From assembly GCF_003254395.2 (NCBI RefSeq), contig NC_037646.1, positions 7,411,881-7,475,880 on the forward strand: a DNA stretch of 64,000 nucleotides. The letters are read 5' to 3'. The notes beneath the pieces are model-generated. The model was not told the origin of the DNA. It did not search any database and saw nothing but the letters and a program-made list of their open reading frames with translations. The translations under genes were made by a program, and so were the position numbers. This DNA is from Apis mellifera. Lineage: Eukaryota; Arthropoda; Insecta; Hymenoptera; Apidae. Of this stretch, positions 14,801 to 26,140 are shown in pieces; position 1 is the first letter of the stretch; every line of letters begins with the position of its first letter.

Positions 14801-17800
14801 ATTCCTCCTTCAAGTGTTTTTTCAGCGAAAAACATCGTCGTTTTATTTTCAAAATAAGTTGGATCTTAACGTTGACGTGACGTCTTAAATATATATATTT
14901 TTTTCTTTATTATTCCATTATTATAATGGAAATTTCTTTCGAGCGAACTTGAATCGATCGATATTTTTGCATATCAATTTTTGATTTTTGATTTGATTCC
15001 AAATAATAAACGAGAAAATTTTTCGTGTTTTAAAGCGTATATTCTATATTTATACGAAAAGCGTTTTTATCTTTCGTAACGATCAAGAGTACTAATTCTA
15101 AAGTTAAAAAAAGAAAAAAAAAAGTCAACGTAAAGAAATTCGAAATAATTTTCAATTTAAAGTGATTTTACGTAAATTTTACGATAAAATTCCCCAACAT
15201 TTTTCAAAAAAATCGTCTCCGACCGACTACAACGCGCTGATATCCCGTATTTTATTATCTTATTCAAATAAATGTTAAATATTTAAATGAATGTCGGAAG
15301 CACAATTTTCCTCGACGTTTCGCTGTTAAAGATCATCACTTCGATCGATTATTTCGAATCGGAATAGTTCAAGAAATAAGAAGAATTATTTAAATATAGA
15401 AAAACCGATTTTCCCGAAGTTACCGTTTCGCGATCCCGACTATTATCTAGAAAAGGAATCGAGCTACTTCGGTATATCAGCGAATAAGAGTATGTCGAGC
15501 TTAAATTGGCCTTGTACGCGAATACCATGGCGAAGGTCAGGGGTTCACGATTTCAAGCAGGTGAGCTAGGCGCATACTTATGCGCTCGTTGAGACCGCGT
15601 GTTGTATACGCTTCGTTGTCACAGGTGCAACGAGGCGTGTCGCTCTTGCACGCTTCCATTTACTCCCTCCTACTACCGGTCTACACACGATAAAGAAATA
15701 TATATATATATATTTACAACGCGTTATATATTCACTCGGAGGAAATCACGGCGGATAAAATGCGTGAACCCTCCCGTTTAAAGTGGATATTATTATTCGT
15801 GGAGAAGAAAAATTTAGAAGATACTTTACGTTACAAAGTAATGGAAATTAATTTAAATCGACGGGTAAAAGTTTGAATGGAAAACGCGAAAATATTCGTC
15901 TCACGAATATTTATCATACTTTCACTCGTACGAATATCGGATTCGTGCCAAACTTTTTTAAAGAAAATCGACGCAAATTGAATCCCGATTTTCCCGATCG
16001 AAGCATCTAATAAAAACAGGAATATCGTATTTATCCTATTTTATATTCCTTCGAATATTTTTTTAGATAGAAATATCGATAAAAATTTGGAAACAAGGGA
16101 GTGTGATTGAAATTTTATTCCAAATCGTTTTTCAAGTAAAATTTTAATTCGATCTTTCATCTTTTCAATATTAATTCAAGGTTTTATTTATTTCAGCGTG
16201 GACATCGATTTTCATCCCTCCGTTCGTCGAGGAAGCGTTAACAAAGTTAGCTAACAAACGTCATCCAGATTACGTAACTCGTCCGAAGGTAAGAAGATCG
16301 TTAATCACGGGACGATCCACAATGGCCTTTCGTTCCATTGTGGAACGGTTAAGGACACGGATTTCAATTGTTTCTCCGAGAGGATCATTGTACTTTCCGC
16401 AGCTTCTGAGAATAGAAAGTAAATCTCCTTTAAATCGACCTTCAACACGCGCGATTCCATTGTAAATTCCTATTGTACTATTGGACGTTTCATTTAAGAT
16501 GACACTATAGATAAGAAGCGTCGGGAAAAAATTTAAATTTTTACAATCTTAAAATATTTAATCGAGTCTTTTCCATTTTCAGATATTCGTCTTAAATTGT
16601 TTTAAAAAAATTCCCTTTTTTCACAAAATATTTAAAGTGAAACATTTTGAAGAAGCGAATTTAATTAATTCAATGGAAATTTAATTTCACGATTTCCATA
16701 AAATCTTCCTAATATAATCAACTCTTTCTGATAATTAAAATATTTTCGAGAACAATTGATTAGATCTCTCGAATTTCTTATCCATAAATAAAGTAACTAT
16801 ATAATTTTCTAATAAAAAACGATCTCTTCTCGTAGTGCTCGCGAGTCCAAACTTGATAAATTCACATTCGCATCAAAGGTATGAGAGTTCCGACACCGTC
16901 ATCTATAATCGAGGTTGGAAGAGATGGATATCGATCCCTTTGAAAACTCGAGAAAATTTGCAGTCCCAGCGGGTACAGACTCGCCTCCAGGACACGTCGA
17001 GCAGTCTCTTTCTCTCTCTCTCGATAATTCGAAAGGTGTTCGAGACAATCGGGGATTTCACGTTCGATAAGAGGCAACCGGATGTCTGGCAGATACGTAG
17101 ATAAATCGTAGGAAGGGAGAGCGAAGACAAAGTCGAGTTTCCATGGACGAGTAAAAATAAATGGATCACGGGTGGAAAAAAGGGAATCCACCTTTTATGG
17201 TGGATAAAATTCGAACCCAGAACAGTCACCTGAAGGCTTCTTAACGTCGACGAAACTCAAGATTTCTATCTGTTTTATTATTATTCGATTTTTTGTCGCG
17301 AAAATTTCAGACGCGTTTATTTTCGTTTCTTGAAAATTTCTTTCGTTTGAGAAAGAAAAAAGAATTGTTTTCATGCAAATATTATTTGTTATTGGAAAAA
17401 TCGTATCTGAAATTTTGAAATTCTATTCGATTTGCGATTAAAAATCGTGCAAGAATTTTTATGCGAATTAATTACGAATTGATGAAGTGTTACAGAAATA
17501 GGAGAGGAGACGTTTGACGACGGCCAGTATGCTCATCTCGTGTCATCGTGTACGGGAATTTTCTGCACGTGTCACGGTGTGAAACGTGATCTTAGCCAAG
17601 ACGCGCCCAACAATCGAGTGTCATAAACGCAATTGGTCGAGCACGTGCTTTGATCCAAGATTTATATCGCGCTTTTCATTCCATTTACTTTGAAACATTG
17701 ATCGTTTACCAATAAGTTCCATCAAAATGCGCGATACAAAGTAAATAATAAAATTTGGAGGAATAGAAATTGAGGAAAATTTAAAATTGTTTCGAAATTT

Positions 17801-20800
17801 CTATGTTTCGTTCTTTCCTAATTCTAGATTAGAATCGATTTTGATTGTCGTTTAAAATTATAAATGACGAGTTAATAAATCTATCTTGCTGCTTATAATC
17901 TTAAATTATTTGAATAAGATTATAATAATTCTAAGTTTCAAAATCTTTTTTTTTTTAGTCTTGTTTGCTACTTCTTAAAATTTCTCGAACGAATCTCGCA
18001 ATTTCATCTATATTTTGAGAAAGAATTTTCTTCGCGTTTCTAAACGTAATTAAATATCATCTCATTATATAGAAAATGTTAAATAAAACAACTTCAACTT
18101 CAGGAAATTATACTCGCAGAATAATTAATTATATATTCTTTACATTTCCATAACTTCCGACCAGTTTACGCTCCGATAAAAAAAATTGATTGATTATGAA
18201 TCTAGGTAAAAAAAACATGATTGCACATGGCTCGACGAAACACGGTATTTAACGGTAATTAAAAGTATACATTAAATCAAGGAAATCGTGTGTCATCCAA
18301 ATAATTACTGTTCCAGAGAAGCAGAAGAAAAAAAAGAAATCATCCCAAATATCAATTTTCTCTATTTTTCTAACTATATATTTTTTATATCGACAATTAT
18401 ATCGGTGTAAAATCGATAATTAATCGCTCCTTTCGATAAATAATATTTTTACATAGGATATATGAAAATTCTCGTCGAGAACAAGTTCAACTTATAAAGC
18501 ATACTACGAGGTATTTAAACGATTTCTGATATTCGTGATTGCATGAAGAATAATGGAATGCAAATACCTCGGTGAAACTTAGTGGCGACACGAGACCTAC
18601 ACGTTCCATATGATGCGAATACGTGCTCGAAACGCTTATTAACGCCACGATCGTTCCGCTACGATTGCGTATGCCGATCCGTCCACGTAATAGATACATC
18701 TAATCGGTCACTAGCCACGTCGAGAAACCTTCCAACGTGACTACAATGAATGATAGCTTCCTGTAAGACGCATTCCCTCCCTGTATATATATATATGCCT
18801 CTGTGCAACTCTCGTGGGATTTCGATGATTAAACTCGTGCGATCTAATCTTTTGTGAGAACGAGAAAGAATTTTTTGACGAATATCAACTGCTATCGTTG
18901 ATTATTGAAGTAAGCGCAATCTATCTTAATTTTTACGATTACAATAATTCACATTCTATGTTTCTATTTATTTTAATTACATTTTTAATTCATCAAAGGA
19001 AGAATACTCGATAGTCGAGTAAAGAAAAATTTTCTCGATCCTAATTTAACAAGCTTATCGAGTAAAAAAGAAAAAATATTAATTCGAATCGCGATAAATT
19101 AAAAATGTAACGAAACATTTTCCAAGAATAATCACGGGAACGATTTCACGATCGCATGGATCGATCGATAATATTCGAATCGCATGAATCATCGAGACTA
19201 GATTAAACTGGCCGATTCATACGTGTGTGCAGCAGTTCGATTATTTTCCTTGTAAAAATCACCACGTGTGAAATGGGATGAATAAAGATAGAGGGAAATT
19301 AAAATATTTCTGTATCGCTTACCCGGAAAATCGTTCGCTATCGGATCGATTTCGAAATACGTGATTTTTTATTCGAAACCTTTCGAGATCTCGATCGCAA
19401 CGAACGAGCCAGTGATCTCACTGACGATGATTAATGCCGAAATCTCGGTAAAATGAGTCCTGTCTCGTTTCATTTGTTAATCGATTCAACCTGTCATTCG
19501 CATTCATCGCGCGTTCTACATGTTTTTCAATACGTACCCTCTACTCCTTCACGATTTATAAAACGTTATGCAGCTTAGCAACCGTCTCTATTCACAATAT
19601 ACATAAAAGAAAATCTTTATCTAACTTTAATACTTCAATAAAAAATCATAATGTAAAGTCTATAAATATATAATCGAAGAATTTCGAAAAAGCTTTCCTT
19701 TGTGAGTATAAAAAATTCACAAATTTTGTTACAGTTTATCCAATGATTGACATTTCAACGATATAAGAAACATTGTCCCGATTTAAAATTTTCAATATTA
19801 TTGCAAGAACGTAAAAAAAAAAATATACGCATTAATTGTTTAAATTTCACGATTTAAAAAATAAAAAGGAATTTTCAATCAGATTAGAAAAATTCGATGA
19901 ACGTTCTTTTTAATGGTCAGTCCAATTACTCCGATCCATTAATTAAGCGTGCACGGTTTGGCCAGAATTGGTCAAACCGAAGCAACCAACACCCACGCGC
20001 GGTGCAATCACAAACGGAGGAGGTGCGCGGCGTGGTGCACACGTGTGCAGCCGCGACAGAGGCTGCACTTCACGCTTGGTTCGCATTGGTGCCAAGGTTG
20101 CGTTCGCGCTAGTGCGTGGATTAATCGAGCCAGCGCGAACCGCTCTGGTGAAACCGTCCTATGCTCTTATCACACGTTGTTACACGTGTTGTAACGCGTG
20201 CGTGTGTGTTACGAGGAAGAGAGAGAGAGGGAAGAAGATCTAGACCGGGCAAATAGAGTGGTGGAAATTACGCGAAGGAGGTGAAGTTCACTTTTTTTTA
20301 CAACGAGCACTCTGTGCTCGAGAGAGGAAGCCAAGTATCGGGGAGAGGTCTGTAAATATTCCGGATGGAGATAGATATATTTTTTCAAACAACCACTCTT
20401 TTTCGCGGTTCTCGTGGCGTAGGATTTTGTACCCTCTTCGAGTAACAAGAATTTCTTTTACTTCATAGATAAACCTTATATGAAATCTATCTTGTAAATA
20501 AAAATAGTAGAGGAAAAATACTTGCGAGAAAGTAATGATCGGACATCTGGTGATAAGCCAAGCAACAGTTTAATATATATATATAGAATTGAGATAATTT
20601 TCTAGAACAAAATTATTAATATATTTTTATTATATAGAGAATTTTTTAATAAAATGATGCGTATGAAAGTTTATTGTTTATTCGAATACGTGCACGCTTC
20701 GAGAGTTTTCTAAATATCAACGTGTAGGTTTCATTTTATTAACTTTGTAGCAGAGAACTTTGCGATATTTATACATTTCTGTAAACAGAAATTTTTTTTT

Positions 20801-22591
20801 TATTTCGCGCGTTAAATTATCTTATCGATATTTTGAAAATTTTAAGAATGGAAAGAAGATTTTTCCATCTTAAAGAATCTGCCTACGTAACCTCTTCGAG
20901 GAAAAGGAAAGGAAGAAAGAGAGAGAAAAATAGACGAACGAAAAGAAGTTCGAAATGTGCGTCATTCGATGCGTTTGTTGGCCGGCAACAGGGGCAACGC
21001 GATAAGCCTCGAAAAGCCTCGTAAATTGCGGCAGAGGCGTAGATAACGAGGCGCATTGGCGTGACCTTCTCGCGGCGGCTGCGTTCGCGGGCCGGCCGCT
21101 TGCTTTAAGGCCGGCTTTTAAAGCCGCTGCTTGCGACTGATAACGATGCGATCGGCGAGATCGCCGCGAGCGCATGCGTTTTCACTCGCCAATTCTACAC
21201 GCCATTCAAGTTTCAATAGCCGACCTTCATCCTACGCGTTCAACGCTAGACGATCGAGCGCGTTAAACGGGGCCCGATCCACGAGCGGTTGCGGAATCGG
21301 CGTGAGTCACTCGAGTGCCGAGATATCGATAATACGTGAATGATAATACGTAAGTGTGCATGTTTATTCAAAAGTTGGAAAGCGAACGATGAATCGTAAA
21401 GTTTTTCAGATTTCTTTTTTTCTATTCTATTTTATTAAGCATCTGTTTCTTAATGACGTTGATTGATAAAAAAGGATAAAATAAAACAAAGATAACAATG
21501 ACTGTTTAATGGTTAAGAATGAGAATAAATGTTAGACGAAGGAATATCAAAGTGAATCGGTCCTGCGTTTGGTCAGACGCATTAAAATTGAAACTGTAGA
21601 TAGCATCGTACAATTTGTACGAATACAAATTGATTTGTGACGGATGAAATCATTTTTATAATAATTTCGAAGAGGGAGTTGAAAAAGAAAAGCAGCATTT
21701 CCATTTTATCATATTTTTCAATTACAAGCCATTATGAAACTATAACAAGGATCATTTTGAGCGCAGATAAGAGCAAGCCTTGACACCGGTGTTAATTGAC
21801 TACCAGCAGTATGCTAATCATCATTCGCACACGTTTAACAATAGGTTTCGTTTAGGTATCGTTAAAAGTTGAAATTCGTCACGTGGGATGGATGTTTCAA
21901 ATGATATTAATTTTAATCAGTAGTGAAAACTCTAATTAATAGTATCGTTTAACGTGTAATTACTTTTAAATAAATAAGTCAATTGTTTACATTATTTATT
22001 AAATATACGTAATAAAATAAATATATATATATATTCGAAAGAGATCATTACATACGAATTATGACAAAATGAATTTTTATCTTTTGGAAAAAGATAACCT
22101 TGTAAAATGAATTTATAGAACAAAGAGTACTTTATGAAAAACAAATATGTCTCACATACACGCGTGCAATGGAATCTTGTCTTAATGCAATTCGCTACTT
22201 TATTAACGGTACAATTCTCATGAAACCTGCGTAACCTAATGACTCGGGGAATACGATAAATGGTACGCATTTGACGGAGAATAGCATCTTTCTTTCTCCG
22301 CTGAAATATCACGTTGAATTCCACGTGTACAGGATGGTCCATTTATATCCACTTTATGTAAATAATTTTTTTACATTTTACTTATAAATATATCCGATAA
22401 AATTTCAATATAATTGTATTTCAAGTAGATCAAAATGAAATATCCTGTACAAAAGAAACGTTCGATTATATACAATTACATTAAATAATTGTCATGATAT
22501 ACATACAAGTGTTGCCACGGGACCAATGTTGGGCCTGAGTCCCTTGGATGATGGCGGTCACCGACATCATCGGTTTCTCCTTCTTCATCAT
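2702..22591 (-). CDS. usp: ultraspiracle (RXR-type nuclear receptor), 5' half of gene
   Basis: USP is the insect RXR orthologue. It is a nuclear, ligand-regulated zinc-finger transcription factor that pairs with the ecdysone receptor and has been linked to juvenile hormone responses. The visible CDS is join(22507-22591, 3345-3474, 2702-2863) read on the minus strand: 377 nt, 125 codons plus two bases. The phases match: T|GG gives Trp after exon 1, and GG|A gives Gly after exon 2. The protein begins [17 protein letters not shown]. It then has a Ser/Pro/Asn-rich A/B domain ([27 protein letters not shown]) and the first half of the first C4 zinc finger ([18 protein letters not shown]), where the family's DNA-binding domain starts. 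An in-frame TAG lies 98 bases upstream of the ATG (plus 22685-22687), supporting this start if the 5'UTR is continuous. The second finger and the ligand-binding domain are outside the window. The first intron, about 19 kb, is the dominant feature. Confidence 0.96.
3345..3474 (-). CDS. usp: usp coding exon, A/B transactivation domain
   Basis: The 130 bp exon lies between an acceptor reading CTGTTCCAG on the minus strand and a GTAAG donor (plus 3340-3344). Its frame continues exactly from the start exon and into the zinc-finger exon. It encodes [20 protein letters not shown] and then a Pro/Ser/Asn-rich stretch ending in PSGPNSP. SP-type sites make it a plausible phosphorylation region, as known for USP A/B domains. 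The exon is much richer in G, C and CpG than the introns on both sides. Confidence 0.95.
4476..4487. mobile_element. possible solo Tc1/mariner-like terminus
   Basis: The sequence GGACACCCTGTA reads on the minus strand as TA followed by CAGGGTGTCC. That is a frequent terminal motif of Tc1/mariner-type transposons in insects, with TA as the target site. I found no clear matching left terminus upstream, so this would be a decayed or truncated end. It is related by motif (CAGGRT) to the MITE-like element at 22330-22447. Confidence 0.3.
5165..5210. repeat. decamer tandem repeat
   Basis: About four head-to-tail copies of a purine-rich 10-mer, AGGGAGAGAC, with slight variation at the ends. It lies inside the usp first intron. 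The purine strand resembles GAGA-type sequence. A simple minisatellite is the straightforward reading. Confidence 0.8.
10535..10552. promoter_or_regulatory. 18-bp palindrome centred on a full CRE
   Basis: GACGGTGACGTCACCGTC is a perfect 18-base inverted repeat whose centre is the cAMP-response element TGACGTCA, the CREB/ATF site. It lies in a locally GC-richer stretch of the usp first intron. The motif is directly visible; enhancer activity is inference. Confidence 0.45.
13482..13500. repeat. 19-bp inverted repeat with one-base centre
   Basis: TCCTCCTCGACGAGGAGGA has 9-bp arms around a single A. It follows a GC-richer patch with GGCGGCGGC and a run of GATC units near 13307-13320. It could form a small cruciform or serve as a dimeric protein site. 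Its function is unknown. Confidence 0.5.
14667..14675 (+). promoter_or_regulatory. TATA-box candidate in usp intron 1
   Basis: TATATAAAG is a strong TATA match embedded in a CpG-richer island (about 14500-14760), which sets it apart from the many AT-rich chance matches. Its plus-strand orientation would give an antisense transcript starting near 14695. The reverse strand also reads TTATATAGC, so an internal usp promoter is possible. About 50-60 bases upstream, two TGACCT/TGACCC half-sites of nuclear-receptor type lie in direct orientation. No downstream coding frame is recognisable. Confidence 0.25.
20036..20190. promoter_or_regulatory. E-box pair in a CpG-richer island
   Basis: Two CACGTG E-boxes, at 20040-20045 and 20183-20188, each sit in a larger inverted repeat: GCACACGTGTGC for the first and an imperfect TTACACGTGTTGTAA for the second. 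CACGTG-type sites bind bHLH and bHLH-PAS factors, including clock proteins and the juvenile hormone receptor Met. This is a candidate intronic enhancer of usp; binding is inferred from the motif only. Confidence 0.3.
22330..22447. mobile_element. short MITE-like element with TA flanks
   Basis: The ends are inverted copies of CAGGAT (left start CAGGATGGTCCATTT, right end ATCCTG), and both are flanked by TA. That gives perfect 10-bp inverted repeats, TGTACAGGAT at 22326-22335 and ATCCTGTACA at 22442-22451, with imperfect similarity further inward. The 118-bp interior is AT-rich and non-coding. TA duplication and these termini fit a non-autonomous Tc1/mariner-type element. It lies about 55 bases into the first intron from the usp exon 1 donor. 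Confidence 0.5.
22507..22591 (-). CDS. usp: usp first coding exon with start codon
   Basis: This 85-base exon holds 28 codons plus one base. On the minus strand it starts with two ATG codons (plus 22586-22591) and ends in ...RGNT plus T before GTATGT. The first ATG is used because the stretch from MMKKEKP onward matches hymenopteran USP and an in-frame TAG lies upstream at plus 22685-22687. The bases just upstream on the minus strand are almost pure purine, probably 5'UTR. No nearby polypyrimidine-AG acceptor separates them from the ATG. Confidence 0.93.
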
Positions 22592-22623
22592 CTTGGCAGT
22601 CTTGATCTTCCTGTTTTCACTCG

Positions 22624-22880
22624 TCACTTTTACTTTTCTTTTCTTTTTTTTTTTCTTTTTTTCTTTTCCTTCCCCCCCCTTCTTCTACACTTCACCGAAA
22701 GATCCGAAAGATCCTACTCTCAAGCGAAACACGCACGATATCCTTGTCGCGTCATCTCGAAGAGAAACGAAAAAAACGACTAGCCGACCACCATATCACC
22801 TCCTCCTCCTCCTCCTCCTCCTCCTCCTCCTCGACCTCCTCCTCCACCTCTCCCTCCTTCTCCTCCTTCTCCTCCTTCCT
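22624..22880. repeat. polypyrimidine and TCC microsatellite tract
   Basis: The plus strand runs from a T/C-rich stretch (about 22624-22682) to an imperfect TCC triplet repeat (about 22798-22880). Read on the minus strand, which is the usp sense strand, it is AG- and GGA-rich and lies just upstream of the start codon. It may be 5'UTR or core-promoter DNA with GAGA-like character. Long open frames across it on both strands are low-complexity artefacts. Confidence 0.6.
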
Positions 22881-25800
22881 TCTCTAAATCGAGCTAACTT
22901 CCCCTCTTCTTTTGGTATCGATTTGGTTTCGTTCAATGCACTCCTCTTTGGTTGTTTCGCGTTCGAACGGTCAACTCTCGATCGCTCTACGATTAGGAAC
23001 AAGAATGGATTTATTGCATCGGTCTTTAACATCGTTTCACGATTTGGCCCACGATATAGATCTCTCTCCTGCGTTCGTGGATAAAATCTATACCATCTTG
23101 GAAAATAAGATTAAAAATTATTACATTTACTCTCTCTCTTAAAGGGGGCAAAACTGAGTTAACATCTGTTCAATTTTTTATATTTGATTCAATTGCAACA
23201 ATCAAAACAAGAAAAAGTTTGTAAATATACTTCGAACATTTCTTATAAATTTCGCAAAAAAAAAATATTTGTTACATTATAAAATTGTAATCGAAGAACT
23301 AAAAGTTTTGTTAAACCGAGAAACGGATATCTTTATCGTTAAATTCAAAAAAGATGATAAAACTTTTTGCCGGCTGATTAAAAGTTTCTCCCCGATAAAG
23401 ATCCAAGGAAAATTTAAATTCGCCAATTTTTACGAGCCCGCTTTACAAATCTCTCGTTTTAATTCTTATCGTGGTACCGAATTGCGAAACGATCCTTCTC
23501 CGCTCTCTCGTTGTGTTCTTTCTTTTTCTTTTTTTATTTTTTGATCGAGCTTATTATTCAAAAAAATGTAAACAAGAAGAGAAATATATAAGAGAAGGGA
23601 GAAATATCGTCGTAATGATAAACAGAGCGGGACGTTAATCCGAGCCAGATAGAATTTCTGTTCGGGATCGAGCACGAGATACCGAATGTAACGTCAATGT
23701 AACGTGAGCGGAAGTTCGAAGTTGGCAAAAATCGCCTTGAGAATCGAGCTTTGACTCGAATAATGAAAGAAGAATTACTCGAAAGAAGAATCGTGTTTAT
23801 GATAGATCGTGAAAATTCTTCTTTTTGTAAAATTGTAAAATCACGAATGCAAAGATACGTCTATCTTCACTCTATGAGTGAGATTTTTAATTGGGCGTTG
23901 AGATATGACGAGTATGAAAAAAAATATATATATATAATTGACATTTTACTTTTTCAGCTTTATCTCTGATATAGTGAAACGATATTATTTGTCGTTTTAA
24001 TATATCATTAGAGTAAATATGATTTATTATTATTTTATATATATTTGACATATTAGAAAGACAAATAGGAAAAGAAAAATCAAGTAATATAAATGAAGAA
24101 AGTTTATGATATGATTTAAATAAATTATGAATTGATATAATTGTATAAATATGGACGAATAAAGTATTTAAATAAAAATGATGGAATATCTAAAGTTAAT
24201 AATAATTTTGCGGCCGAGTATATACCGAAATTTTAACCGAATGTCCTTCTGAAAGATTTCTGAAGGATCCTTTGAAAGTGTGTTCAAAGTTGCAGAGGAC
24301 TGAAATACGTGCATAAACCGAGAATAAACCAGCGAGTCTTGAAGGAGAACGAGAGTAAAAGCGAACGAAAATGAAAAGTTGAAACACGAAACCGGCAAGA
24401 TCAAAAGAACCAGCGACCGAGTGGCTACGATATTTCACGCTTTTTACGTGTTCGAAAGTCGACGAAGAAAATCGAGAGTCCCAGAGATCGAATTCGAAAA
24501 AATTTACGCGAGAAATCTGCATTTTCACTAGGAAATGAGTACTCTTTCAAGAGTATTTTTAACTACAAAAACACGATTGATATTATATTATATTCAATTT
24601 GGATTACTTTTAGGCAAACCTAACCTCAAATTATTATTTTTGAAATGACTCAAATATTATTATTATTATCATATCAAATATATTTTCTTAATCTCTTCTA
24701 ATAATTCTAATAATTTTTTTAGCATTTGACTGAATTACGAAGAATCAATTATCTCTATCCAAGAAAATTTTTTCAATATCCTCTAGACTAACGATAGAAG
24801 AATCTGTACAAGAAGTCCATTTATGAATCCATAAGAAGACAGAGAATTCGCACAATTCGATTCTGGATAACTGGATTAAATACGACAGAAATACATCCAT
24901 TTTCTCTATTACTATCAATTTCCATCGAAATTATGAAAAATTTTTGATCTCTTTTAACCCCAAGCTACAAATAGAAGGATAATTAAAAATAACAGAAGTT
25001 CAGAGACAAATAAAAGCATCCAATAACAGAAGTTTAACGATATGAGTGAGTGGACAAAAGCTCGATCTAAAATCTCGCGGAGACGAAACGCCGTTTCACC
25101 GTTTTACCGGGATTCCTCGAGTTGGTGTTACAAACGGCGACCTTGACCACAGCATGTAGGCAGCAAAATGCGATTGCCTTGGCTGCGCAACGGTGACAAT
25201 CGCCGGCGGTGTAGAAACAATGCTTACGTAACGCGCGCGGCCAATTATGCAAAATGCAACGTATATCCACGTGCATGAAACGGCGCGATGCATCTTCTAT
25301 TCTTCTGGCATCGCGTGTATCCGCTTGACGACTCTGCCTCGTTGCTGGATGATAATACTTGCCCGGCCGCGAAACTTCAAACCATTGTTGTTATGCAAAG
25401 CTTCTTTCCAACGCGGCAGAAAAAGAGAGATGGAAGAGCGTTTAATTTTCATTAGAAGAGAATAGAAGCGTGTTTTAGAAGCAGCGTATTTTCGATATCC
25501 CCAGTTCTTATTTCTCTTCCTTCGTTTATCGATCGATCTTCCTTTTCGATCGTATCGGAAAAAAGATGAATGGAGAAATATATTTCTAATGGTGGTGTCC
25601 GAAGTCGAGGTTGAAGTTCAAGGTTATCTTACGAAGAGGCTACTACGTCAAAGCTTGTCTACTGAGAAAGACGAATCGATATATACCGGGTGCTCCGTGG
25701 ATGGAGTAAGACAGTAACCCCTGACTGGGATTGTACAGTTAAGGTTATTGACTTGATATACTCGACTTAATTCGAGATAAAGATTTTAATAATTGCGACG

Positions 25801-26059
25801 TTAAACTTGCATATCTTTATTCATGAATTATTAAAAATATTACGATTACATTTTATCAAATAAACGTAACGAAATCTACAAAATATAATTGTTTAATTAA
25901 GAATCGATTTCAGATTTTGGAAAAGTATTAACACGATACTATAAATCTTATTTATTTTTTAAATTAAGAGAGAGCCATTTTGACGAAAACAAATATGATT
26001 TATTTATTACATAGCGACTAAATATGTTATTGTCATTTGCAGGTTGAAAGTTAATCGAT

Positions 26060-26140
26060 AATCCACGCTTCACCCGTTATCCATTTCTCACGTGTTGGAT
26101 ATAAAAGCTATTCTTCGAGTGGCCTCGAATCACCACGCAG
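26060..26140 (+). promoter_or_regulatory. Candidate TATA promoter on plus strand
   Basis: A consensus TATAAAAG lies at 26100-26107, with CACGTG just upstream at 26089-26094. A pyrimidine-A start context (TCACC, A at 26132) sits about 32 bases downstream of the first T, a normal TATA-to-start spacing. A GC-richer leader-like stretch follows. No open frame of note follows, so any product is likely non-coding. It points away from usp and could be a divergent or enhancer-associated promoter. Confidence 0.3.

Larger units (their letters stand above)
3475..22506 (-). other. usp: usp first intron, about 19 kb
   Basis: The intron has a GTATGT donor (plus 22501-22506) and a TTCCAG acceptor (plus 3475-3479). 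I see no coding exon of a recognisable family on either strand. Most of it is AT-rich with poly-A/T and purine tracts. CpG-richer islands stand out by eye at about 6500-6830, 9730-9960, 11400-11650, 13270-13530, 14500-14760, 17500-17660, 19900-20200 and 20940-21340. Open frames over these islands are short and match no family I know. They are better explained as regulatory DNA or non-coding transcripts. Palindromes, E-boxes and an element within it are listed separately. Confidence 0.75.

Noticed and set aside
17195..17225. GGGTTCGAA on the minus strand, resembling a tRNA B box
   Set aside because: No A box or cloverleaf arms could be found at the required distance.
20870..21175. 101-codon minus-strand frame over the 21-kb GC-richer island
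   Set aside because: Ala/Arg/Ser-rich product caused by high GC, with no recognisable domain; the island is more likely regulatory.
22548..23084. 178-codon plus-strand open frame and its minus-strand Arg-rich counterpart
   Set aside because: Both run across the polypyrimidine and TCC repeat next to the usp exon. The Phe/Leu- or Arg-rich products are low-complexity artefacts.
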